From contig CAWJPF010000019.1 in the NCBI GenBank assembly GCA_963844625.1, forward strand, positions 62,001 to 126,000: 64,000 bases of DNA, read 5' to 3'. Below, in pieces: positions 49,968 through 58,704 of the stretch (position 1 is its first letter; each line of letters opens with the position of its first letter). Made by a program: the position numbers and the translations under genes. Under the pieces are notes generated by a model, which searched no databases, was not told where the DNA came from, and saw only the letters and a program-made list of their open reading frames with translations. The stretch comes from Palsa-504 sp963844625 (GTDB taxonomy: Bacteria; Actinomycetota; Actinomycetes; Streptosporangiales; Streptosporangiaceae).

Positions 49968-50764
49968 GGCTCACCAGCCCGCTTCGGCCGCCGCCGCGGG
50001 ACCAGGCCCTGGCGCCAGGGGCGCGCGAACGGGTCGGCCGTTTCGCCTGGGGTGGCCAGCTGAGTCTCCTGCGGAGTCGCTGGCTGGGCCACGCCGACCG
50101 GGACGGGCCTGCGGTGCTCGAGCGCGGAACGCAGCTGAGCTCGGCCGCGGTGAATCCGGCTGCGCACCGTGCCCAGCTTGACGCCGAGGGTGGCGGCGAT
50201 TTCCTCGTAGGAGAAGCCCTCGATGTCGCACAGCACCACCGCGGCGCGGTACTCGGGCGGCAGTGCCTTCAGCGCAGCCTGCACGTCGTCGTCGAGGTGG
50301 CTGTCGTCGAAGGCCTGGGCCGGGCTGGGCTCGGAGCCCGGTAGCCGGTGGGCCATCTCGTCGGCCAGCCCCTCGAAGCGGATCCGCTGCTTACGGCGTG
50401 CCGAGTCCAGGAACAGGTTCGTGGTGATCCGGTGCAGCCAGCCCTCGAACGTGCCGGGCGTATAGCTGGACAGTGACCGGAACACCCGGACGAATACCTC
50501 CTGGGTCAGGTCCTCCGCGTCGTGCGGGTTACCGGTCAGGCGGTAGGCGAGGCGATAGACCCGGGCGGAATGCGCGCGGACGATATCCTCCCACGTGGGA
50601 AGGTCCCAATCGTCCTGAGCGGCGCCAGCCTGAACGGAGTCGGCTTGAGCGGTGCCGGCTTGGGTGGAGCCGGCTGGCTCGGGTGGCGTGACCGAGGACT
50701 GGCGTTGGCTGACCTCCTCCAACACTCCGCCCTCCGGGTCACAAACTGCCGCGACTGTCACCAT
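49964..50764 (-). CDS. sigE: ECF RNA polymerase sigma factor, SigE type
   Basis: A 266-residue ECF sigma factor with region 2 (ARVYRLAYRLTGNPHDAEDL, TQEVFVRVFR, FEGWLHRITTNLFLD) and region 4 (ALPPEYRAAVVLCDIEGFSY, EEIAATLGVKLGTVRSRIHR). The N-terminal 55 residues are low-complexity (Ala/Gln/Ser with 15-nt-like repeats) and the C-terminal 45 are Pro/Arg-rich. Possible later starts include a GTG at about 50725 behind GGAGG. It is the first gene of sigE-antisigma-rseB-tatB and controls cell-envelope stress responses. Divergent from an O-methyltransferase as in mycobacteria. Confidence 0.92.
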   Translation of the reverse strand: MVTVAAVCDPEGGVLEEVSQRQSSVTPPEPAGSTQAGTAQADSVQAGAAQDDWDLPTWEDIVRAHSARVYRLAYRLTGNPHDAEDLTQEVFVRVFRSLSSYTPGTFEGWLHRITTNLFLDSARRKQRIRFEGLADEMAHRLPGSEPSPAQAFDDSHLDDDVQAALKALPPEYRAAVVLCDIEGFSYEEIAATLGVKLGTVRSRIHRGRAQLRSALEHRRPVPVGVAQPATPQETQLATPGETADPFARPWRQGLVPRRRPKRAGEP

Positions 50765-50914
50765 CGTGCCCTGGATTCTTCCGTTGCGCTAGTTGTGTCC
50801 GGGTAAGCCAGGTAAGCCGCAAACCAGGCTACGACAGGCCTCGCGCGCCTGCGCCCTGCCGTTTAGGTAACGGCCTGGATCGGCGGAGAGTTCCCGGACC
50901 TGCGGATCTGGCGC

Positions 50915-50930
50915 TAGGCTGCTGCGGGTG
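50915..50930 (+). promoter_or_regulatory. Leaderless promoter of the O-methyltransferase
   Basis: TAGGCT (50915-50920) lies 7 nt before the GTG start at 50928 and about 18 nt after TTCCCG, and no Shine-Dalgarno sequence is present, indicating leaderless transcription. Confidence 0.4.
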
Positions 50931-51584
50931 GGGTCACTTGCGTATACGGGCGAATATGTCCCCGAGGACGAGCCGCTGCTCGCCGCGCGGGGATGCGCGG
51001 CTGAGCTCGGGGGGGCTGAGCCGGTCCTCCCGGCCGTCGGCGCCACGCTCCGGTTCCTGGCCTGCGCGGTCGGGGCCAGGACCGCGGTCGAGATCGGCAC
51101 CGGATGCGGCAGCTCCGGCATCTGGCTGCTCCGCGGTATGCGCCCCGGCTCGACGCTCACCAGCGTCGACACCGAGCCCGAATACCAGCGGATGGCGCGT
51201 AAGGCGTTCACGCAAGCCGGCTTCGCGCAGAATCAGTGCCGCCTTATCCTCGGCCGCGCGCTCGACGTGCTGCCGCGGCTGTCCGACGGCGCATACGACA
51301 TGGTGTTCTGTGACGCGGATGCGCGTGACTACCCGGATTACCTGGCCGCCGCGCTGCGCCTGCTGCGAGCCGGCGGCATCGTGGCCTTCAATAACGCCCT
51401 GCTGGCGGATCCCGGGCTGGCAGATCCTGATCCGGCGGATCCTGGTCCGGTGAGGGACGCTGACGATCCAGACGGCGTTGACTCACTCGACCTGGCGAGC
51501 CAGGTTCGGGCGAACGACCGTCTCATCCCGGTACTGCTACCGCTCGGCGATGGCCTGCTCGCCGCGGTCAAGCGGGGCGACTGA
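50928..51584 (+). CDS. SAM-dependent O-methyltransferase
   Basis: A 218-residue class I methyltransferase of the catechol O-methyltransferase-like family. The SAM motif is VEIGTGCGSSGIWLL near residue 55, with acidic SVDTEPEYQRMARKAF, and VFCDADARDYPDYL as motif with the metal-site Asp. Between residues 165 and 185 it has an expanded Asp/Pro repeat (ADPGLADPDPADPGPV). Homologues lie divergent to sigE in mycobacteria. Substrate unknown. Confidence 0.86.
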   Translation: MGSLAYTGEYVPEDEPLLAARGCAAELGGAEPVLPAVGATLRFLACAVGARTAVEIGTGCGSSGIWLLRGMRPGSTLTSVDTEPEYQRMARKAFTQAGFAQNQCRLILGRALDVLPRLSDGAYDMVFCDADARDYPDYLAAALRLLRAGGIVAFNNALLADPGLADPDPADPGPVRDADDPDGVDSLDLASQVRANDRLIPVLLPLGDGLLAAVKRGD

Positions 51585-51604
51585 GAGAACCCGCTGGGAT
51601 CGGA

Positions 51605-51772
51605 TCAGCCAACCACCGATTTCAATGCGTCACCAAGCCGGGCTGCTTCGTCAGCTGTGAGCTCAACAACGAGTCGGCCGCCGCCCTCAAGCGGGACACG
51701 CATAACGATGCCCCGCCCCTCCTTGGTGACCTCAAGCGGACCGTCACCCGTCCGCGGCTTCATCGCCGCCAT
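51605..51772 (-). CDS. DUF3117 family small protein
   Basis: A 55-residue protein, MAAMKPRTGDGPLEVTKEG and RGIVMRVPLEGGGRLVVEL, ending LGDALKSVVG. It is almost invariant across actinobacteria, function unknown. The ATG at 51772 is chosen because the family begins MAAMKPRTG; a longer open frame runs to 51868 without support. Convergent with the methyltransferase. Confidence 0.93.
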   Translation of the reverse strand: MAAMKPRTGDGPLEVTKEGRGIVMRVPLEGGGRLVVELTADEAARLGDALKSVVG

Positions 51773-52003
51773 TCTCCCATCCCCTTTCTCCGGGCCCCAC
51801 CGCGCGAGACGCACAGGCTCTGCGCACGCCGCGATCGCGGTGCCTGCGGTGAAACCGACGAGCCACAATCGTTTCTATCTGTCGCCCTATTATCCCGTGT
51901 TCGGAAGCAGAATGGTAATGATCACAGATCCTTGCCCCCCCGAAAGCACGCGCAACGGCCTTTACGGCGGCCCTTCGGCGATTTCGCCGGCGCGTCGCCT
52001 TGA

Positions 52004-52654
52004 TCAGCCCCCGGCGACACTCGCGGCGACGCCCGCGGCGCGCCTGAACAGCTGCCGGGCGGCCCGCAGGAGGCGGGCGTCGTCCGGACCGCAGGGGCCA
52101 TCGAAGGCGTGCATGGTCGCGTAGCACAAGGCGGCGGTCATCTCCGGATCGGCCACGTCGAAGGCACCCGCCGCCGTGCCCGCGGCGAGCAGGTCGCGGA
52201 TGACCTGCGCCAGCCGGGGGTGCGCGGGGCCGCCCTGGTGCGGGGAGCCTGGGTGGGCGGCCTGCGGCGGGGAGCCGGCCTGGTGCGGGGGGCTGGGTTG
52301 GGGCGGGGAGCTGGGGTGGGCCGCGTGGTGGAACAGGATCTCGTGCAGGTCGTGGAGATCGCGGTAGCACTCGAAACTGGCCTGGACGCAGGCGTCGAGC
52401 CGGGCGGTCCAGTCCGCCGGGATATTCGCGGCCGCGGCGACGCGCTCGGCCACCTGCTGCGAAAACTGTTCCTGCAGGGCGAGGACGAGGTCTTCCTTGG
52501 AATGGAAGTACAGGTAGAACAAGCCCTTGGAAACCCCGGCCCGGTGGGTGATGTCCTCCAGCGACGTGGCCGCGATGCCCTTGGCCAGGAACAGCGCCTG
52601 GCCCGCCGCGAGCAGGTCGGCCCGGCGCTGTTCGGCGGGCTTGGTTCGTGTCAT
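52004..52654 (-). CDS. TetR-family transcriptional regulator
   Basis: A 216-residue regulator with helix-turn-helix ATSLEDITHRAGVSKGLFYLYF (residues 25-46). The C-terminal domain contains an unusual His/Pro/Ser/Gln-rich insertion (residues about 110-150, HPSSPPQPSPPHQAGSPPQ) encoded by imperfect 15-nt repeats. ATG at 52654 preceded by GGGAGAA. It is divergent from the MFS exporter, which is the likely target. Confidence 0.88.
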   Translation of the reverse strand: MTRTKPAEQRRADLLAAGQALFLAKGIAATSLEDITHRAGVSKGLFYLYFHSKEDLVLALQEQFSQQVAERVAAAANIPADWTARLDACVQASFECYRDLHDLHEILFHHAAHPSSPPQPSPPHQAGSPPQAAHPGSPHQGGPAHPRLAQVIRDLLAAGTAAGAFDVADPEMTAALCYATMHAFDGPCGPDDARLLRAARQLFRRAAGVAASVAGG

Positions 52655-52761
52655 CGCAGTTCTCCCGCGGGGGCCGGCGCCAGCGGCGGTTACCGCCACC
52701 GGTAGACTACCTGACTGGGTGACCGTCAGTCATTCGTGTGCGCGGCCGGTGGTCCGCGACG

Positions 52762-52801
52762 GCGGCCGCTGGCCGGTGGCAGCGGCCGCTGGCCGGTGGC
52801 A
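52762..52801. repeat. 20-nt tandem duplication upstream of the MFS gene
   Basis: GCGGCCGCTGGCCGGTGGCA is present twice in succession in the intergenic region between the TetR and MFS genes, between the promoter area and the ribosome-binding site. Confidence 0.85.
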
Positions 52802-52842
52802 GCGGGAAGCGGCGTGCAGGGCAGGCAGGGAGGGGAACCGGG

Positions 52843-54156
52843 GTGGGTGAAGGCACGGAGCACCCCGGCCGGACCAGGCGGCGCCTGTTCATCGACCTGA
52901 CGCCGCTGCGGCGGTCCCGCGATTTCCGCTGGCTTCTCCTCGGGGAGCTCGTCTCCGTACTCGGCACCCAGCTGACCACGGTCGCGGTGCCCTACCAGGT
53001 GTACCAGCTGACCCACTCGTCCCTGGACGTCGGGCTGGTGTCCCTGGTCCAGCTGCTCCCGCTCATCACCGGGGCACTGCTGGGTGGATCGCTGGTCGAC
53101 GCCATGGACCGGCGGCGCCTGCTAATGCTGGCCCAGCTGCTGCCCGCCGTGTGCAGCGCCGGCCTGGCGGTCAACGCCGACCTGGGCCCCTCGCTGTGGC
53201 CGCTGTTCGTCCTGCCCGCGCTGTCCGCCGGGTTCAGTCCGCTGGACAGCGCGGCACGCAGCGCCATCGTCCCCAACCTGGTCCGCCGGACTGAGCTGCC
53301 CACCGCCAGCGCCATGTTCCAGTCCCTGTTCCAATTCGGCCTGGTGGTCGGTCCGGCCGTGGCCGGACTGCTGCTGGCCGGCGCGGGAGTCCGCTTCGTC
53401 TACTGGCTTGACGTGGCCAGCTTCGGGGCGGCCCTTGTGGGAGCGTTCCTGATCTCACCGCAGCCGCCGGCCGGCGCCGCCGGCCACCGGGCCGGCCTGC
53501 GCTCGATCATCGAGGGCCTGCGCTTCGTGCGCGGGCGGCAGGCGATCCAGGGGGCCTACCTGATCGACATCAACGCCATGGTGTTCGGCATGCCGCGGGC
53601 CCTGTTCCCGGCGCTGGCGGCCAACTTGTTCGGGGGCGGAGCGGCAACCCTCGGGTTCCTCTACGCCGCTCCAGGCGCGGGTGCGCTGATCGGCGCGCTC
53701 ACCACCGGCTGGGTCAGCCGGATCCAGCGTCAGGGACTAGCGGTTATCGTCGCGGTCATCGCGTGGGGCGCGGCGATCACGTGCTTCGGGCTGGTGTCCT
53801 GGCTGCCCGCGGCCCTGGCCCTGCTCGCCGTGGCGGGCTGCGCCGACGTCATCTCGGCGGTGTTCCGCAGCACGATCATCCAGCTGTCCGTGCCGGACGC
53901 GCTGCGGGGCCGCCTGTCGGGCCTGCAGATCGCCGTGGTCACCGGCGGGCCCCGGATCGGGGACCTGGAGTCGGGCGCGGTGGCGACGGCCTTCGGCGAC
54001 ACCGTGTCGGTCGTGTCTGGCGGCATCGCCTGCATCGCGGGCGCTTTGGTACTGGCCCGGGTACTGCCTGGCTTCCGCCGCCAGCGGGCGACGGCGAGTC
54101 CCGGTCAGGAAGCGCAGACTGCCGACACGCCACAGGCGTTAGCCACGCCGCGGTAG
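52843..54156 (+). CDS. MFS transporter (EntS-like exporter)
   Basis: A 437-residue major facilitator with about 12 helices. It begins near LFIDLTPLRRSRDFRWLLLGELVSVLG, the entry typical of EntS/enterobactin-exporter-like MFS. The A-motif region is GGSLVDAMDRRRLLML, and GLVVGPAVAGLLLAG sits in helix 5. GTG at 52843 behind GGGAGGGG; the upstream open frame covers repeats and is unlikely to be coding. Probably repressed by the divergent TetR. The substrate may be a siderophore or drug. Confidence 0.86.
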   Translation: MGEGTEHPGRTRRRLFIDLTPLRRSRDFRWLLLGELVSVLGTQLTTVAVPYQVYQLTHSSLDVGLVSLVQLLPLITGALLGGSLVDAMDRRRLLMLAQLLPAVCSAGLAVNADLGPSLWPLFVLPALSAGFSPLDSAARSAIVPNLVRRTELPTASAMFQSLFQFGLVVGPAVAGLLLAGAGVRFVYWLDVASFGAALVGAFLISPQPPAGAAGHRAGLRSIIEGLRFVRGRQAIQGAYLIDINAMVFGMPRALFPALAANLFGGGAATLGFLYAAPGAGALIGALTTGWVSRIQRQGLAVIVAVIAWGAAITCFGLVSWLPAALALLAVAGCADVISAVFRSTIIQLSVPDALRGRLSGLQIAVVTGGPRIGDLESGAVATAFGDTVSVVSGGIACIAGALVLARVLPGFRRQRATASPGQEAQTADTPQALATPR

Positions 54157-54311
54157 CCCTCATGCGACGTAGTCCAAGCGCGATGCCACCCGGCGTGTCA
54201 CGAAATAAGCCACCGGACCCATCAGGGGTCTGGTGGCGCACGAAATACTCGCTCGTTACACGGGAGCTTCGGACACCTCCAACAATGCTCAAGGCCTGCC
54301 TTGAGCACTCT

Positions 54312-54679
54312 TGGAGGTGGCGGGAATCGAACCCGCGTCCTTCGGTACTTCACCAGGGCTTCTCCGGGCGCAGCTTGCTCTGCTTTTCTCAGCCCCGGCG
54401 ATCACGCAAGCGAGACGCCGACGGGCTCAGCCACTGTTAGATGTCCCGCCTAGCCCCGCGGCCGGGTCAGGCGGTAGATCCTTCTAGCTGATGCCAGACA
54501 CCGGGTCGAAGGCATCCCCGGGCTGACACTCGCTAACTCGCCTTAAGCGGCGAGAGCGAGAGTGCGCTGATTAGAGTTGGCACTTATTGGTTTGCGGTCA
54601 CAGGATTAACGAGGTCACAACCGCAACCCTCGGCCCGCTTCACCTGGTTCGACCACCGAAGTCGAAACCGATCACCCCC
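54312..54679 (-). ncRNA. ssrA: Transfer-messenger RNA (tmRNA)
   Basis: The 5' end GGGGGTGATCGGTTTCGAC and the 3' T-arm/acceptor with GGTTCGATTCCCGCC, ending CACCTCC-A, pair into a 7-bp tRNA-like acceptor stem. The tag reading frame GCC-AAC-...-GCT-TAA at 54581-54543 encodes ANSNQRTLALAA followed by the stop, matching the usual A-N start and LAA end. The 368-nt length is normal. CCA is not encoded. It rescues stalled ribosomes together with SmpB, whose gene lies 2.6 kb away in the same orientation. Confidence 0.95.
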
Positions 54680-54893
54680 GCTATTGAGTTGTCGGCCGCA
54701 CGGCTAAGCCACACCGCCGTACTTGACCGTACATCCACAACATCCGTAAGCCAACTTAGATTCCCGCGTCGGCGGAGGTATCTCCGCCACCCGCCTGAAC
54801 TGACTGAAGGACATGAAGTGGCCCCTGCGGACGCTGGCGGTGGCCAAAATGCGCCCGCGGCGGCAGACCGGCAGGGTCGGAGCCCGGTCTGGG
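54680..54893. other. Intergenic region between tmRNA and PBP-like gene
   Basis: About 215 bases. It should contain the tmRNA promoter (minus strand). On that strand TTGACT... is not obvious, but the stretch at 54715-54745 is AT-richer and TAAGTT-like sequences occur. No ORF supported. Confidence 0.35.
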
Positions 54894-57242
54894 TCAGCTG
54901 TGGAGCGCCGCGAGGAACGCGCCGGCCAGGGCGGCGGCGGAGAGCTGGGCCGTTTTACCCGATTCGATCACGGTAAACGCGACGTCGCCGCGGTACCCGA
55001 CGAACCAGCTCGTCCAGCCTGACCCGCTGTGGACCAGGCCGACCTGCCCGTACACCGGCGCTCCGGACCGCTCAGCGGCGTGCGCCGCGCCTGAGCTGAC
55101 CGCGCTTCGCATGAGACCTTGCACCGCAGCCATGGCCGTGGGGTCAAGCGCGACCCCCGGCCCGCTGGGCGGATCGGCGCCGACGATAACCTGCGGGGCG
55201 TGCCAGCTACCTGAATCAACCGCCGCCGCGACCATGGCCATCGCCAGCGGGCTCATCCGTACGTTCCCCTGCCCGATCGTCTCGGCGGCGAGGCCGGCGA
55301 CCCCGCTGGCCGAAGGTACCGCCCCGGAGAAGGCGGGCACCTGGAGCTGCGGCCAGTTTTCCCCGATGCCGAAAGCCTTGACCACCTCGTCAAACTGGCC
55401 AGGCGAGAGCTTCTCGGACATTCCCACGAACGCCGTACCGCAGCCGTCGGCGAAATCGGAACTGAACGGCTTCTCCGCACCGGTCCCGTAACTGGTGAAG
55501 GTCTGTCCGCCGGCTGTGAAGGAGTTTTCGCATGGGATCGGTCTGGACGCGCTGATCCCGTCGCTGAGCAGCGCCGCGGCGGACACGATGGTGAAGGCCA
55601 TGCCCGGCACCAGCTGCGCGTTCAGCGGGCCGTCCGCGGGCAGCGCGCCGGAGCCCTGCCGCTGCGCCACGGCCAGGATCTGGCCGGTCGAAGCCTGGAC
55701 CGCGACGATCTCGCCCGAGTTAGCCACGCCGTCCAGCGCGCTCAGGGCCGCGTTCTGCACCGACGGGTTGATCGTGGTCTGAACGGGGGTGCCCGCCGCG
55801 CCCGGCCAGCGCGCGAGGACACCGGTCTGCGTCCCGGCCGAGTTCACCGTGACCACCTCGGCTGTCGGCGTGCCGAGGAGCTGGCGCTGGTAGGCCGCCT
55901 CAAGGCCGGACAGCCCGACCGTGGTACCGGGGACGTAGAACGCGCCGTCGGCCCGCAGCTGCGGGTTGATCTCACTGCCCACCCCCCCGACTAGCCCGGT
56001 GGCCCTGGCCTGGAACAGCCGCTCCGATACCTGCCGGACCACCAGGCCAGGCACGCTGCGGAGCGAGCTGCGCAGACGGCCGTACGCGCCGGGGTCAAGG
56101 GTGGCGAGCCGGACGAACTGGTTCGGCGGGGCCGCCGCGATCTGGCCGAGTATCTGCCCCGTCTGGAGCTCGGTGACGGCGGCGAAGGCCCGGGCCGTCG
56201 CCGCCTGGCTGGCCAGGCGGTCAGGCCACACGCCTAGCTCATAGGCCGGGGCCGGCAGTTGCAGCGGTTTTCCCTCGGCGTCAAGCACGGCCGCCCGGGC
56301 CGGGAACCGGGTCACCATCGCCAGCCGCTCGTCCGGGCCGAGGCTCGGGTTGATGACGCTAGGCGCCCAGTCAACCTTCCAGGCGCCGTCCACCCGGCGC
56401 AGGCCGAACTGACCCTGATAGGTCCACTGGTGTTCCTGTCCGGCCAGGCTGACCGAGGCTGTGAAGGAAGCTTCTGCGGTACCGCCGTGCTGCACGATCG
56501 AGTGCATGGACAGGAGCAGCTGGGTGGCATCGACCTGCACGAAGGCTTCCTTCAGCGCGGTCTTGACGGTGCCGGGCGCGGCCGTGGTCAGCGCGCCCGC
56601 GGCGCCGTATTGCTGCTGCTGCCAGGCGAGCAGGAACGCCTGAGCGGTGGGCTCTGCGGACAGTTCGGAGCCGAAACCGGTCACCAGCCCGATGACCAGC
56701 ACGCCCACGACGACGATGGCGAGCGCGGCCAAGCGAGCCCGCTTCGACCGCCGCCGCCCAGGCGAAGCCTTGCGACCGGGTCTGGATGAGGACCCGGCGG
56801 CTACATGACGGGCCGACCGGGGCGCGCCAGGGCCCGGCCGTCCGGGTGCCGCGGGGGCGCCGGGTGCCGGAGGGCTTCCGGATCCGCCGGCGTCTCGCGC
56901 GGTTCCCGGGGCGCGTGCCGAAGGCGCCCCGGCGACGAGTTGCCCCGGCGGAGCGGGCGCACGCGGTCCGGGTGGACCCGGTCCGGGTGGACCCGGTCCG
57001 GGTGGACCCGGGCGGCCGGGGACGCGAGGTCCGGACGAGGCGGCCTCACGGGATGCGGGTACCCCGGGGCCGGCTGAAGCGGGGCCGTTTGACGCGGGGC
57101 CGTTTGAGGCGGCGTCGGCTGAAGCGGGGTCGGCTGAAGCGGGCGGCGCGGCATCGCGTGACGCGGGCGTGACGGGCCCCCGCGGCCCGGCGTGGCCGTC
57201 GCGCTCGCTGTCAGCAGAGGACACGATTCGCCTGCCCGTCAC
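54894..57242 (-). CDS. PBP-like membrane protein lacking all transpeptidase catalytic motifs
   Basis: A 782-residue protein. Residues 1-165 are a Pro/Gly/Ala/Ser-rich cytoplasmic tail with tandem repeats, 170-190 a transmembrane helix (ALAIVVVGVLVIGLVTGF), 200-310 an NTF2-like MecA-N type domain, 310-470 a PBP dimer-like region, and 480-782 a transpeptidase fold. Compared with class B PBPs, the SxxK motif reads GMAFT (Met548 for Ser, Thr551 for Lys), SxN reads GCG (600-602) and KTG reads QVG (733-735). It therefore cannot acylate. The GTG start overlaps the smpB stop (GTGA). Likely a structural or sensing pseudoenzyme of the cell wall; role unknown. Confidence 0.83.
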   Translation of the reverse strand: MTGRRIVSSADSERDGHAGPRGPVTPASRDAAPPASADPASADAASNGPASNGPASAGPGVPASREAASSGPRVPGRPGPPGPGPPGPGPPGPRAPAPPGQLVAGAPSARAPGTARDAGGSGSPPAPGAPAAPGRPGPGAPRSARHVAAGSSSRPGRKASPGRRRSKRARLAALAIVVVGVLVIGLVTGFGSELSAEPTAQAFLLAWQQQQYGAAGALTTAAPGTVKTALKEAFVQVDATQLLLSMHSIVQHGGTAEASFTASVSLAGQEHQWTYQGQFGLRRVDGAWKVDWAPSVINPSLGPDERLAMVTRFPARAAVLDAEGKPLQLPAPAYELGVWPDRLASQAATARAFAAVTELQTGQILGQIAAAPPNQFVRLATLDPGAYGRLRSSLRSVPGLVVRQVSERLFQARATGLVGGVGSEINPQLRADGAFYVPGTTVGLSGLEAAYQRQLLGTPTAEVVTVNSAGTQTGVLARWPGAAGTPVQTTINPSVQNAALSALDGVANSGEIVAVQASTGQILAVAQRQGSGALPADGPLNAQLVPGMAFTIVSAAALLSDGISASRPIPCENSFTAGGQTFTSYGTGAEKPFSSDFADGCGTAFVGMSEKLSPGQFDEVVKAFGIGENWPQLQVPAFSGAVPSASGVAGLAAETIGQGNVRMSPLAMAMVAAAVDSGSWHAPQVIVGADPPSGPGVALDPTAMAAVQGLMRSAVSSGAAHAAERSGAPVYGQVGLVHSGSGWTSWFVGYRGDVAFTVIESGKTAQLSAAALAGAFLAALHS
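56966..57010 (-). repeat. 15-nt tandem repeat in the PBP-like gene, 3 copies
   Basis: GTCCGGGTGGACCCG is repeated three times without mismatch (plus-strand sequence), encoding a PGPPG collagen-like run in the cytoplasmic tail. A second array of 15-nt units lies at about 57075-57150 (ASNGP-type pentapeptides). Confidence 0.9.
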
Positions 57243-57703
57243 CTTCGCCGTTTCAGCGCCCGGTCTATTTCCCTGGCCGCATCTCGTTTGGCCAGGTCCT
57301 GGCGCTTGTCGTACATGCGCTTACCGCGTCCGAGACCAAGCTCCACCTTGACGTTCCCATCCCTGAAATACAGCGAAAGCGGGACCAGCGTCAGACCCTG
57401 CTCGGCGATCTTGCTCGCCAGCCGGTCGATCTCCTTACGGTGCAGCAGGAGCTTCCTGATCCGCCGCGGGGTGTGGTTGGTCCAGGTGCCCCCGACGTAC
57501 TCAGGGATGTGCACGTTGTGCAGCCACACCTCATTGCCGGTGATCTGCGCGAACCCGTCCGCCAGGGACGCCCGGCCCTCGCGCAGCGATTTCACCTCGG
57601 TACCCGTCAGGACCAGGCCCGCCTCGACGGTGTCCTCGATGTGGTAGTCGTGGTAGGCGCGGCGATTACGGGCGATGACTTTCTGCCCTTGCTCCCGAGC
57701 CAC
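57239..57703 (-). CDS. smpB: SsrA-binding protein SmpB
   Basis: A 154-residue partner of tmRNA. Conserved blocks: NRRAYHDYHIEDTVEAGLVL, GTEVKSLREGRASL, EVWLHNVHIPEY, RKLLLHRKEI and the basic tail KRQDLAKRDAAREIDRALKR. The GTG at 57703 is preceded by GGGAGAA and gives the normal family start (MAREQGQKVIARN). It follows ftsX, and its stop overlaps the PBP-like gene. Since tmRNA follows that gene on the same strand, the trans-translation genes flank it. Confidence 0.95.
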   Translation of the reverse strand: MAREQGQKVIARNRRAYHDYHIEDTVEAGLVLTGTEVKSLREGRASLADGFAQITGNEVWLHNVHIPEYVGGTWTNHTPRRIRKLLLHRKEIDRLASKIAEQGLTLVPLSLYFRDGNVKVELGLGRGKRMYDKRQDLAKRDAAREIDRALKRRR

Positions 57704-57732
57704 GTTTCTCCCATCACTACGCCAGCCGCCAC

Positions 57733-58641
57733 TCAGACCCGCAGGTAGCGGCGCAAGGTCAGGAACGACGTCGCACCGCACAAGACGATCGCCACGACCA
57801 TCGAGATCAAGATGACCTCGATCAGGTCGCCGACGGACAAACCTACGTTGAATGAGAAGTACTGCTCCAGGCTATCTAGCATCAGCGACTTGACCGCGAC
57901 CAGGAGGCCCGCCGCGATCGCCCAGCCGATCAATCCGGCGATCGTCCCCTCGAGGAGGAACGGAAGCTGGATGTAGAAGTTCGACGCGCCGACCAGGCGC
58001 ATGATGGAAGTTTCCCTGCGGCGGTTGAACGCAGACAACCTGATCGTGTTGGCCACGAGCAAGACCGCGGCGACGATCAGGATCAGGGCGATGATGACCA
58101 CCGCGTTCCTCGCCCCGTCGAGCAGCCGGTAGAACTTGTCCAGGATGGTCATCTCGTCGACCACGGTTTCCACCCCGGGCGCGCCGGTCACCGCGCTGGA
58201 CACGATGCTGTAGTCGGCCTCGGGGTTCTTCAGCTTCACCTCGAACGAATCGGGGATGTCGCCTTCCTGGGTGTCCTGGACAAGGGCCTCGTTCGAGAAG
58301 TACTGCCGGAACTCTGAGTACGCCTGCTGCTGGCTCACGTAGTAGACGGCCTCGACCTGAGGCATCGACGTGAGCTGGCTTTGCAGCTGGGCGCGCTGGG
58401 CCGCGGTGGAGGGCCCGTTCGACTGGCAATTCGGTTGCGGGCTCGTCTTGATGCACAGGTAGATCGACAGCTCGACCTTGCCCTGCCAGTAGGTGCGCGT
58501 CCTGTCCACCTGCTTAACGAACAGCAGGCCCGTGCCGAGCAGGGACAGGCTGATGGCCACGACCACGATGAGCGCCATCGTCATGGTGAGATTCCGGCGC
58601 AGCCCGATCCAGATCTCCTGGAAGACGAACTGTGAACGCAT
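57733..58641 (-). CDS. ftsX: Cell division protein FtsX
   Basis: A 302-residue ABC-like permease with four helices: residues about 22-45 (LIVVVAISLSLLGTGLLFV), 175-200, 228-250 and 270-295. A large extracytoplasmic loop (45-175) carries two cysteines (YLCIKTSPQPNCQ). With FtsE it activates peptidoglycan hydrolases during division. The ATG at 58641 (MRSQFVFQEIWIGLRRNLTM) fits the family; a GTG 11 codons upstream is less likely. Order ftsE-ftsX-smpB is standard. Confidence 0.93.
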   Translation of the reverse strand: MRSQFVFQEIWIGLRRNLTMTMALIVVVAISLSLLGTGLLFVKQVDRTRTYWQGKVELSIYLCIKTSPQPNCQSNGPSTAAQRAQLQSQLTSMPQVEAVYYVSQQQAYSEFRQYFSNEALVQDTQEGDIPDSFEVKLKNPEADYSIVSSAVTGAPGVETVVDEMTILDKFYRLLDGARNAVVIIALILIVAAVLLVANTIRLSAFNRRRETSIMRLVGASNFYIQLPFLLEGTIAGLIGWAIAAGLLVAVKSLMLDSLEQYFSFNVGLSVGDLIEVILISMVVAIVLCGATSFLTLRRYLRV

Positions 58642-58704
58642 GCTGGCTGATCCCTTGGTAGTCCTAGGCGGCACCGCGCGGCGGACCGGCGCGGCGATGA
58701 CAGA

